This document shows, in pieces, positions 6,398 to 13,245 of a stretch of 15,851 nt of DNA; the first letter of the stretch is position 1, and each line of letters starts with the position of its first letter. This DNA comes from Candidatus Methanophagales archaeon (GTDB lineage Archaea > Halobacteriota > Syntropharchaeia > Alkanophagales > Methanospirareceae). The stretch is from assembly GCA_023131215.1 (NCBI GenBank), contig JAGLZV010000141.1, positions 1 to 15,851 of the forward strand, written 5' to 3'. The position numbers and the translations under genes are program-made. Below the pieces are notes generated by a model. It saw only the letters and a list, made by a program, of their open reading frames with translations. It was not told the DNA's origin and did no database searches.

Positions 6398-7576
6398 TCA
6401 AATTCTACAATCCTCCCAGAGATAATCAAGTAAATTACCTAAATCGCAGGTTAATAGGATGACATATTTATCGCCGGCACCACAATAGATCAAAAGTTTG
6501 TTTTTTATTGTAATAGCACCCGTGGGGAAAACGACCGCGGGCACATCTACAGGATATTGATCATTGCCATATAACTCGTAAGGGGCTGAAGGGATGTAAA
6601 TTGGATTTCTGGTTCGACAAAGCACCTTTCGTGGATCGTCCAGATCTAACAGGGCAGCGCATACGGAATATCCTCTTTCGATTTTCTCCGACAATCCGTA
6701 GGCTTTACAAATGCCATCCTCTATCTCACCAACAGCGTGGTAGATGAGCAACCAACCTCTATCGGTTTTGATCACTTGGGTGCCTGGGCCGATTTTCTCC
6801 TTTTCGTGCGGGTAGTGCCCGGCCTCTAAAAGCAGATTCTGACTCCGTCGCTCATAGATTTTCTCCCAGTGTTTTATGTGCCTGGAAGGGTTCAGCAATT
6901 GATCCATACCGGCTTCAAGAAAATCCAGGTGGATATGAGGATGGAAACGCAACAGCATGTAGTGCCGGCCGTTTACCGGCTCGGAGAATGGGACGGCGTT
7001 GCGCGAGTCGAAGGATTCGACCATGCCGTGATAGGTGATGTTCACGAAGTCACCGGTCGAGTAGACGGCGATCCTGTCTGCGTTCGCACCTTTGAATGGG
7101 GGTTTGATCTTGCCACACCCGATCAGCAGATACCTCCGGCCGTACTTGACGATCCGAATGTCCTCTATCCCATAAATGAAGTCCTGATGGTCAGTGCTAT
7201 CGCCTCGAATTACCATGTTCTGGTATCTGGTGAAATGGAGGCCATCATCGCTCACCAAAGGCCAAACCTCAGAGATATAGTTTTCCAGGCAGTAGCGCTC
7301 GATGTCAAGTTTTTCATCGAAGGACGTGCTCTTCTGATATCCTTGGTGGCATCTCGATGTCAAGATGACCTTGTCCTGGAACACTTCAGCTCCACCGTTG
7401 AAGACGGCTCCGATCTTCAGTACGCCGTTCTCGTGCCAGGTGAGCCCGATGTCCTGCGGTTTTACGATAGGGTTGTTTTCGTGTGAATCCAGCTTGAAAA
7501 CCGTCTCTCCAGAGTCAAGCAAGACGACCGTCCCATCACCCAGTTCTTGAACAGTGCGATCCAATGGAGTCCACAT
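6398..7576 (-). CDS. GH130-family glycoside phosphorylase/hydrolase
   Basis: This intact 392-residue protein belongs to GH130, five-bladed beta-propeller enzymes that mostly phosphorolyse beta-mannosides to mannose-1-phosphate, with some members being beta-1,2-mannosidases. Visible features are NPIVKP near residues 35-40, GIEDIRIVKY at 136-145 (D139 occupies the position of the catalytic acid in the usual EDPR motif), KIGPGTQVIKTDRGWLLIYH at 261-280, and VDVPAVVFPTGAI at 343-355 followed by LLIYCGAGDKYV at 361-372. The usual ED-Pro-Arg is ED-Ile-Arg here, and the usual GAAD is GAGD. The ATG is 6 bases after the upstream glycosyltransferase stop, with GAGGGG 10 bases before it, so the genes are probably co-transcribed. 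Its DNA is visibly more GC-rich than the flanking genes (38 of 60 bases at 6961-7020). Family is secure; phosphorylase versus hydrolase and linkage are not determined. Confidence 0.88.
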   Translation of the reverse strand: MWTPLDRTVQELGDGTVVLLDSGETVFKLDSHENNPIVKPQDIGLTWHENGVLKIGAVFNGGAEVFQDKVILTSRCHQGYQKSTSFDEKLDIERYCLENYISEVWPLVSDDGLHFTRYQNMVIRGDSTDHQDFIYGIEDIRIVKYGRRYLLIGCGKIKPPFKGANADRIAVYSTGDFVNITYHGMVESFDSRNAVPFSEPVNGRHYMLLRFHPHIHLDFLEAGMDQLLNPSRHIKHWEKIYERRSQNLLLEAGHYPHEKEKIGPGTQVIKTDRGWLLIYHAVGEIEDGICKAYGLSEKIERGYSVCAALLDLDDPRKVLCRTRNPIYIPSAPYELYGNDQYPVDVPAVVFPTGAITIKNKLLIYCGAGDKYVILLTCDLGNLLDYLWEDCRI

Positions 7577-7582
7577 TTAATT

Positions 7583-8671
7583 TCAACCCCTCATTAACTT
7601 TTCAAACAACTCAATATATTCTATGGCGACTTTTTCTTTAGAATTACGGATAACATATTCTTCCGCCGTCTTTAGAGTTTCATTAACAATAGGCTTTCCT
7701 TCAAATACACTGATCAATCTATCTTTAAGTTCTTCCATGTCCGAGAATTTCATGACCGCTCCACCTAAAGGTTGAATATGGGGCGATTCTATGGCCAGCA
7801 CCGGTGTCAGCGTTCCAAGGTAGGAAAGAATGGAACTCGAAACCATAATCTGACCTGGTTTAAATTCATATTTAGGTTTATAGAAAATATAGGCATCTGA
7901 AGCGTAAAAATATTTATCCATCTCTGACGCTGGGGGCATATCATCCCGCCATTCTATAAAGTCATATCTTTTTATCTCTTTTAGCATCTCATCATCGAGA
8001 TACTCACGAGCAACGACTATCAAGAAAATAAATGGATATTTCTTGTTCAGTTCAGCCAGGGGAGGGATAAGAGGAAGGACATGGGTGCTGGGATACCAGG
8101 AACATGTAAACACTATCTTCTTGTCCAACGGCAGATTCAGCTCCATTCTACTTTTATTCTTATCACCTCTTCTTAAGGAGTTACATGGATAAGGGATCAT
8201 ATGTATCTTTTCTTCAGGATATACATCTTTCCACATCCGCTTATACCTTTCATCAAAACAGACAACCGCATCCCATTCGAATTTCCAAAAAATGGGATTT
8301 TCAGGTAATTTAAGCTCATGGATGACATAAATGACTTTTGCCTTCTCTTTAATGTTCGGATATATTTTTATAAGTTCTTCGATAGGTATCCATTCTATTC
8401 TCTGCAGGACAAAAATATCGTAGTCCTTTTCTAAAAAAGGCTTTGGATCAAAAGTCCACTGACCTGATGATGTGCCTTGAACATTACAACACCTGATAAC
8501 ATAATCCTCATCTCTTATGCCTTGCAATGGTTTCACATCGTTGAACGGTGCAAAGACTGTTAATTCATATCTTTTGGCAAGTTCCCTCCCCACAAGCTCT
8601 GCAAGGATAGAAGTTCCATCTGCAGCGTTCCATTTAGAAAATATTGCTATTTTAGTGAGTTTTCTATCCAT
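7583..8671 (-). CDS. GT-B glycosyltransferase, paralogue 1 of 3
   Basis: This is a glycosyltransferase of GT-B shape, probably GT4-like, one of three tandem paralogues. The N-terminal Rossmann half begins KIAIFSKWNAADGTSILAEL, the pattern in which the other two copies have KIGMMCLWNAANGPS and KIALLSRGNTACGVS. The shared centre has VIHELKLPENP, WDAVVCFDERY and KIHMIPYP, then a Lys-Lys-Ile-Val-Phe strand opening the second half. The C-terminal region contains YASDAYIFYKP and VSSSILSYLGTLTPVLAIE, as in donor-binding halves. I choose the ATG at 8669-8671 because AAAGGAG lies about 8 bases upstream and the family core begins a few residues later. A longer form starting at 8695 would add eight residues and overlap the upstream gene by 32 bases. 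The stop of the upstream copy overlaps this start by 8 bases. Donor and acceptor are unknown. Confidence 0.85.
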   Translation of the reverse strand: MDRKLTKIAIFSKWNAADGTSILAELVGRELAKRYELTVFAPFNDVKPLQGIRDEDYVIRCCNVQGTSSGQWTFDPKPFLEKDYDIFVLQRIEWIPIEELIKIYPNIKEKAKVIYVIHELKLPENPIFWKFEWDAVVCFDERYKRMWKDVYPEEKIHMIPYPCNSLRRGDKNKSRMELNLPLDKKIVFTCSWYPSTHVLPLIPPLAELNKKYPFIFLIVVAREYLDDEMLKEIKRYDFIEWRDDMPPASEMDKYFYASDAYIFYKPKYEFKPGQIMVSSSILSYLGTLTPVLAIESPHIQPLGGAVMKFSDMEELKDRLISVFEGKPIVNETLKTAEEYVIRNSKEKVAIEYIELFEKLMRG

Positions 8672-9758
8672 TCTCTTTTCTCCTTTTGTTGTCATGAGTC
8701 TTTATCAGCTCTTCAAACAATAAAACGAATCTTTTAGCGATATTTTCTGCGTTATGTTCTTTTAGAAAAGCCTTTACTTTATTGAGATCGAACTTACCCC
8801 TGAAGATGTCAATGAGTTTGGTTTTCATATCCTCAAAGTTTCGATATTTCGCGATTTCGTCTCCATGTAATTCCACGTAGTTTGACTCATGAAACAGAAT
8901 AGGGCAGCCAGAACCGAGAGTTTGGCACACTGAGCTGGACATGACTGCCTTGTACCCTTGCAAGGATTCCCTATGGATGAGCAACACATCCGAAGCATGC
9001 AGGTAGGTATACAGCTCATCCAAGGGAAGTGGCCTTACCTGAAGGTCTATGAAGTCGTAGTTCCTTTTCGCTTCGTGCAATTCACCAATATCGCTTCTCG
9101 GATTGGCGATAATCACGTATCTGAGAGGATATTCCTTAGCCAAGTCTTTCAGAGCAGGCAGAACAGATACGATGTCTTTTGGCCGGAAGCCAAAGGAGAA
9201 TACGATCTTTTTGTCTAGCGGAAGGCCCAGCCTCTCTCTCGCTTTCCCCTTATCACCAAGCTCAAGGGGATGGTAGGGATAGGGAATCATGTGGATCTTT
9301 TCAACAGAGAAGGATTTGACCAAGTAGTCATTGTATCTCTGGTCAAAACAGACAATAGCATCCCAATCAAACTCATAGTAAAGAGGGTCTTCCGGGGCCT
9401 TGCCTTCATGGACAATCTGAACGGTGACAGCTCTCTCTTTGATTTTGGGAAAGACTTCAAGTAGGCTTTCGGCAGGTAATCTCTCTACGTTTTCAGCAAC
9501 AAAGACCTCATATTCTTCGTTCAAGAGCGGAGAGGGATTAAAGTAGGTGGCCCGGGTGATCGGTATGACTTCATCAACGCTAAAGTGCCTGATTACAAAA
9601 TCCTCGTCTCTTTGGAAGGTAGGCCTGGCATCAGGGTGTTTTTCGGCGGAAAATATCCTGAGCTGGTGACCCAATTTAACCCAAGCCCTCCCTACCGATT
9701 CCGCGTGAATGGAAGGCCCGTTGGCGGCATTCCAAAGACACATCATTCCTATCTTCAT
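8664..9758 (-). CDS. GT-B glycosyltransferase, paralogue 2 of 3
   Basis: This 364-residue paralogue shares the layout of its neighbours: KIGMMCLWNAANGPSIHAES at residues 2-21, VENVERLPAE-type segment (89-97), VQIVHEGKAPEDP (113-125), WDAIVCFDQRY (132-142), KIHMIPYPYHPLELGDKGKA (154-173) and LPLDKKIVF (179-187). The C-terminal half has YTYLHASDVLLIHRE and SSSVCQTLGSGCPILFHES, and a final helix of the AENIAKRFVLLFEEL type. The ATG lies in an ATGA overlap with the upstream copy, and a GAGGAGGAA Shine-Dalgarno lies just before it. Its own 3' end (KRRKENG) encodes the ribosome-binding site of paralogue 1. Donor sugar and acceptor cannot be told from the sequence; the context suggests a mannose- or glucose-containing oligosaccharide. 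Confidence 0.85.
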   Translation of the reverse strand: MKIGMMCLWNAANGPSIHAESVGRAWVKLGHQLRIFSAEKHPDARPTFQRDEDFVIRHFSVDEVIPITRATYFNPSPLLNEEYEVFVAENVERLPAESLLEVFPKIKERAVTVQIVHEGKAPEDPLYYEFDWDAIVCFDQRYNDYLVKSFSVEKIHMIPYPYHPLELGDKGKARERLGLPLDKKIVFSFGFRPKDIVSVLPALKDLAKEYPLRYVIIANPRSDIGELHEAKRNYDFIDLQVRPLPLDELYTYLHASDVLLIHRESLQGYKAVMSSSVCQTLGSGCPILFHESNYVELHGDEIAKYRNFEDMKTKLIDIFRGKFDLNKVKAFLKEHNAENIAKRFVLLFEELIKTHDNKRRKENG

Positions 9759-10807
9759 CTTTCCTCCTCATACGGTCTCATGGGCATTTCGTCTACCCTG
9801 ACCAGTGTTGCCAAGGTACCGCGAGCCGCTCTGAGGCTTGCGGCTTTCAATGTTTTTCCGATGTCCATCTCTCCTGTTAATATCCCTGCTATCTCTCTTT
9901 CGAACTCCGCTGGGTTTGAATATTTTATGACTTCCTTGTCTAAAAACCAGACAAATTCTGTATCAGACGTTACTATCGGAGTGGAAGCACCGATGCACAT
10001 TAAAATAGCGCTTGGCACCACCGCCGCCCCCTCTCTCACTTCCTTCTTTTGTTTATGCACGAGATAGATGTCAGAAGCATGAAGATAGGTAACAATCCGG
10101 TCCATTGGTGGAAGTTCTTGTCGTAGTTCCATGAACTCATAGTTTCTTAATTTTTCTATTTCCTTAGTTGTAGGGTCTGCTAAGACAAGATAGACAAATG
10201 AGAGATGCTTGCAAAGTTCCTGAAGCGAAGGTAGTATGGGGAAAACATGCAACTCCGGCGCCCACCCGTAGCCGAAAATTATTTTCGCGTTGGGTGGCAA
10301 ACCCAATTTTTTCCTCGCCTCTTGTTTATTCCCACGCCTCAAATATCCTGCGGGATAAGGAATGATGTGAATTTTGTCTTCGAAATTCGACAATTGCCTT
10401 TTATATCGCTCATCAAAACAAACGATTGCATCCCATTCTAAATCATAGAACATGGGGTTAGTGGGAAGCTTTCTTTCATGCACTACATAAACCGTCTTCG
10501 CCTTCTTCCTTATCTCAGGAAATATTTCCCGCAACGGCTCTAATGGCACCCGTTCTACCCTCTCTGCAACCAAAATATCATAATCGGTATCCAAAAATGA
10601 CTCGGGATGAAAAAATGTCTTCTTATGGTCGCCTTCGTCGCTATAGCACCGAATTACATAGTCCTCATCTTCCTTCACAGGTCTTATGTTGTTTGGAGCG
10701 AATACTGAGAGGGAATGTCCCATTTTTATCCATTCCCTGCCTATGAGTTCTGCATGCAGTGATACACCGCACGCGGTATTCCCTCTGGATAATAGTGCTA
10801 TTTTCAT
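9755..10807 (-). CDS. GT-B glycosyltransferase, paralogue 3 of 3
   Basis: This 350-residue copy is the first of the three to be translated. It shares KIALLSRGNTACGVSLHAEL (residues 2-21), VERVPLEPLREIFPEI (84-99), VYVVHERKLPTNP (106-118), WDAIVCFDERYKRQL (125-139) and KIHIIPYPAGYLRRGNK (145-161) with its paralogues. The C-terminal half has YLHASDIYLVHKQ and VPSAILMCIGASTPIVTSD. Its last 25 or so residues (from LKAASLRAARG to the end, PYEEER) diverge sharply from the NSxExxAxxxIxLFEEL helix of the other copies, so the tail may have been replaced or shifted. The ATG directly follows the TAG of the GH130 fragment with no gap, and a GAGAGGAGA Shine-Dalgarno lies within that fragment. This links its translation to the decayed gene upstream. 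Confidence 0.84.
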   Translation of the reverse strand: MKIALLSRGNTACGVSLHAELIGREWIKMGHSLSVFAPNNIRPVKEDEDYVIRCYSDEGDHKKTFFHPESFLDTDYDILVAERVERVPLEPLREIFPEIRKKAKTVYVVHERKLPTNPMFYDLEWDAIVCFDERYKRQLSNFEDKIHIIPYPAGYLRRGNKQEARKKLGLPPNAKIIFGYGWAPELHVFPILPSLQELCKHLSFVYLVLADPTTKEIEKLRNYEFMELRQELPPMDRIVTYLHASDIYLVHKQKKEVREGAAVVPSAILMCIGASTPIVTSDTEFVWFLDKEVIKYSNPAEFEREIAGILTGEMDIGKTLKAASLRAARGTLATLVRVDEMPMRPYEEER

Positions 10808-11077
10808 CTATATCATCTCCTCTCGTAACAGATGGTAAACAAACTTGCTCAGACTTATACTCGCAGCACAGCACACCTTATCAGCTGCACCATAGAAGAC
10901 AACGAGTTTGTCATCCATAACCACAGCTCCTTCAGGGAACACAACATTGGGGACATCGCCTTCTCTTTCATAATCCTCTTCTGGCTCCAGAATAGGCTCG
11001 GATGTACGTGCAATTATATCCCGTTCCGCCTTTATCAGCTCCAAGAAGTTCACAATCATTTCTCCTCCCATCTTCAC
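10808..11077 (-). pseudogene. GH130 remnant: C-terminal end only, possibly stitched to its own N-terminus
   Basis: This 89-codon frame carries the C-terminal blade of a GH130 phosphorylase: RTSEPILEPEEDYEREGD, then VPNVVFPEGAVVMDDKL and VVFYGAADKV. These line up with the end of the intact GH130 gene at 6398-7576. The catalytic EDPR region and most of the propeller are missing, so it cannot be an active enzyme by itself. The 15-18 residues before the homologous part (IVNFLELIKAE) could be the original N-terminus fused by an internal deletion, since many GH130 proteins begin with a short helix before their first NPI motif; this point is uncertain. The GTG start overlaps the GH94 fragment stop as GTGA; ATG codons at 11069-11071 and 11057-11059 are alternatives. 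The open frame and coupling are kept despite the loss of function. Confidence 0.75.
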
Positions 11078-11526
11078 TTTTCCCCCAATGTCACTTCTAC
11101 ACGATGAATCCTGCCATCCGCATAAATAGGAAGGATATTTGACTCATATTTTTCACCATCTATTCTTATTTCTCGCACACCATACTGCACACCTTCTGGA
11201 TTATTCACGGTTATGTCATATATTGCATTTCTGAACCTTCTCTTTATTTTATATGAAGCCCAATCGCCTGGTATGCACGGGTCTATCTTAAGACCATTGA
11301 ACTCAGTGCGAATGTAAACTTCCCTGCCCAGTGCAGCACCCTTAAGCCTTGGTCCCCATCTCGTAATTCCGTTTACAAAGGGGTCTTTCCAAAACGTGTA
11401 ACCACCGCCGGTATGGGACATGAAGGTGCAATATCTGCCATTGGTGAGGTAATTAACCCATGGCTTGGGAGTTCTCGGATCAGTGATCATATACTCTTTC
11501 CCATCAGCTGAAAATTTACCATGCAT
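11074..11526 (-). pseudogene. GH94 phosphorylase gene with an in-frame deletion of the catalytic part
   Basis: Residues 1-73 match the N-terminus of GH94 (former GT36) cellobiose/cellodextrin-type phosphorylases: HGKFSADGKEYMITDPRTPK, then PWVNYLTNGRY and SHTGGGYTFWKDP. Residues 74-150 match the extreme C-terminus of the same family: EFNGLKIDPCIPGDW, RRFRNAIYDITVNNPEGVQ and an IDGEKYESNILP strand. Complete members have about 800 residues, so roughly 650 residues, including the (alpha/alpha)6 barrel and the catalytic Asp, are absent. The junction is near residues 71-74 (DNA about 11305-11314), where an Ile-Arg pair is expected on both sides. The native start is kept (ATG with GAGGAA 6 bases upstream), as are frame and stop. 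A metagenome assembly collapse cannot be ruled out; otherwise it is an inactivated gene. Confidence 0.8.
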
Positions 11527-11537
11527 AATTAATTCCT

Positions 11538-13235
11538 CTACCTTCTGTTTAGTTCTTCTATTTTAAAAGTTTTTCTCGCTTTCACTCGCTTCAATATTCC
11601 TCTAATGTAGTCATCAGCCTTCAAGTCTACGGTTTTGAATTCCCAGAATTTTTTTATCACCTGTTCTTCAATCTTTCCAAGTCCTTGTTCATTCCGAGCC
11701 TCCATTCTCAGAATTATTACAGGAGAAGTGTTCGAGCGGCGCACAAGTGCCCAGCCTTTCTCCTCCACGAACTCTATCTTCACACCATCTATGTCGTTAC
11801 CCTGCGGGTCAGTTCTTCTTCTGTATTTCTCTGGATTACTTACAGCAAGCTCACGGTAATAGCTCTCCACCACATCGGAAACCCGCTCCTTCTCCTCATC
11901 ACTTACTACGGAAATCCTTATCTCCGGCGTGTTCACGTATCTTTTCAAAAAGTCTGCAAGCATTTCATCAACTACATTCATACCTTTTTTGAACCGTAAT
12001 TCCGCGGCTGTGAGCAGTAAAAGCTCAGAAAATGCGAATACCGCATCGTCTGCACGATTGTTCTTTGCGAAGTACACATGCCCTGACATCTCGCCGCCCG
12101 CGACTGCACCAACTTCATCCATCTTCGCCTTTATAAATGAAAATCCTGTCTTCCACTCCACTGGCACGCCCCCATTCTCAACGATTATCTCCCGTATCGC
12201 ATCTGAGCATTTCGTATCATAAACGATTTTTGCAGTAGGATGTTCTTTTAAAATGTGCTTGCAGAGCAGTGCCAGAATTTGTTCGCCGATTATCATCTTT
12301 CCGCTCGGAGATACTGCGCCTGCACGGTCGCCGTCACAGTCGGAGGACAGCCCGATATGTGCATTTTTACGCTGAACTTCTGCATGCAAATCCGTCAAGA
12401 ATCCCGGTATCGTTGGGTCGGGCAGATGATGCGGGAAATTGCCATCTGGCGAGCAGTAAAGCTCGAATACTTCTGCACCTAAATCGCGGAAGATTGGCGG
12501 TGCGATTACTCCAGTAGTACCGTTTCCAGCGTCATAAACGATTTTTAAGCCGCTCAACGGTTTTATTCTGTCCTCAGGTAGCTTCTCAATCTCTTGTGTT
12601 GCGATGGAAATTGCCTTCCGTAATGAAATCTTTCCCGAAAGGGCGCGTAATGCCAGTTCTTCCCATCTGTCCCGCAGGACAACGTTCGCAGCTATCATAG
12701 AATGATAATCCTTCAGAACTTCCACTTCTTCTATCTCGCCTTTAACAGTGCTGGCAAAGTACAGGGAACCAGTTTTAAATGCATCTTCGAGCTTCTTTGC
12801 AGTTTGAAGCATCTCGCTTATTTGATTCTCCGTGGTGCTTTCCGAGCCAACGCAGAGCTTGAAACCGTTCCATTCCTTGTCGAGGTGGCTGCCCGTGACT
12901 TCAACACCGCCATCGGCATTGAATAGCCACGTAGCGAAATACATCAGCGGTGTTGAGCTTATCTTTTCCTGGGGTGCAATGTCTATGACATGGACACCTT
13001 TGGTTATAAGAGCTTCGGCAAAGGCGGTTTTCATGCGCAGCCCGCTATTTCTAACGTCCTTTCCAATCACAACTTTTAGTTCTTGAGGCTCTTTACCACG
13101 ATGCTTACGCAACAGTTCTACGTAAGCCAATGCAGTCAAAGTGCAAAAGTCGTCACTGAGCTGGAAATTCGGATGCGCTTCGTCTGCAATGCCTCTTATG
13201 TCGTTTGCGCGATATGTGGCTTTGTTTATTATCAT
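11538..13235 (-). CDS. Long-form phosphomannomutase/phosphoglucomutase
   Basis: This alpha-D-phosphohexomutase interconverts sugar-1-phosphate and sugar-6-phosphate (mannose or glucose) in the cytoplasm. Numbered from the ATG at 13233-13235, the protein has about 565 residues. The start motif YRANDIRGI is followed by the phosphoserine loop TGSHLDKEWNG (Ser about 116, usual form TASHNP), the metal loop DCDGDRAG at about 299-306, the sugar-specificity loop GGEMSGHVYF at about 380-389 and the phosphate-binding RRSNTSP at about 499-505. It is about 100 residues longer than the common 450-residue PMM/PGM, with extra sequence between the phosphoserine loop and the second domain (about 140-230). I choose this ATG because the family N-terminus begins here. 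An upstream in-frame ATG at 13262 would overlap the methylase end by 17 bases. It heads the carbohydrate cluster and fits phosphorylases that yield sugar-1-phosphates. Confidence 0.9.
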   Translation of the reverse strand: MIINKATYRANDIRGIADEAHPNFQLSDDFCTLTALAYVELLRKHRGKEPQELKVVIGKDVRNSGLRMKTAFAEALITKGVHVIDIAPQEKISSTPLMYFATWLFNADGGVEVTGSHLDKEWNGFKLCVGSESTTENQISEMLQTAKKLEDAFKTGSLYFASTVKGEIEEVEVLKDYHSMIAANVVLRDRWEELALRALSGKISLRKAISIATQEIEKLPEDRIKPLSGLKIVYDAGNGTTGVIAPPIFRDLGAEVFELYCSPDGNFPHHLPDPTIPGFLTDLHAEVQRKNAHIGLSSDCDGDRAGAVSPSGKMIIGEQILALLCKHILKEHPTAKIVYDTKCSDAIREIIVENGGVPVEWKTGFSFIKAKMDEVGAVAGGEMSGHVYFAKNNRADDAVFAFSELLLLTAAELRFKKGMNVVDEMLADFLKRYVNTPEIRISVVSDEEKERVSDVVESYYRELAVSNPEKYRRRTDPQGNDIDGVKIEFVEEKGWALVRRSNTSPVIILRMEARNEQGLGKIEEQVIKKFWEFKTVDLKADDYIRGILKRVKARKTFKIEELNRR

Positions 13236-13245
13236 TTTTTTAATT

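Noticed and set aside
6869..7486. A 205-codon open frame on the + strand
   Set aside because: It lies wholly inside the GH130 gene on the opposite strand, whose motifs are clear. The antisense protein shows no family motifs, and its length reflects the GC-rich codon pattern of the real gene.
9585..10067. A 160-codon open frame on the + strand
   Set aside because: It spans the junction of two well-supported glycosyltransferases on the other strand and resembles no family.
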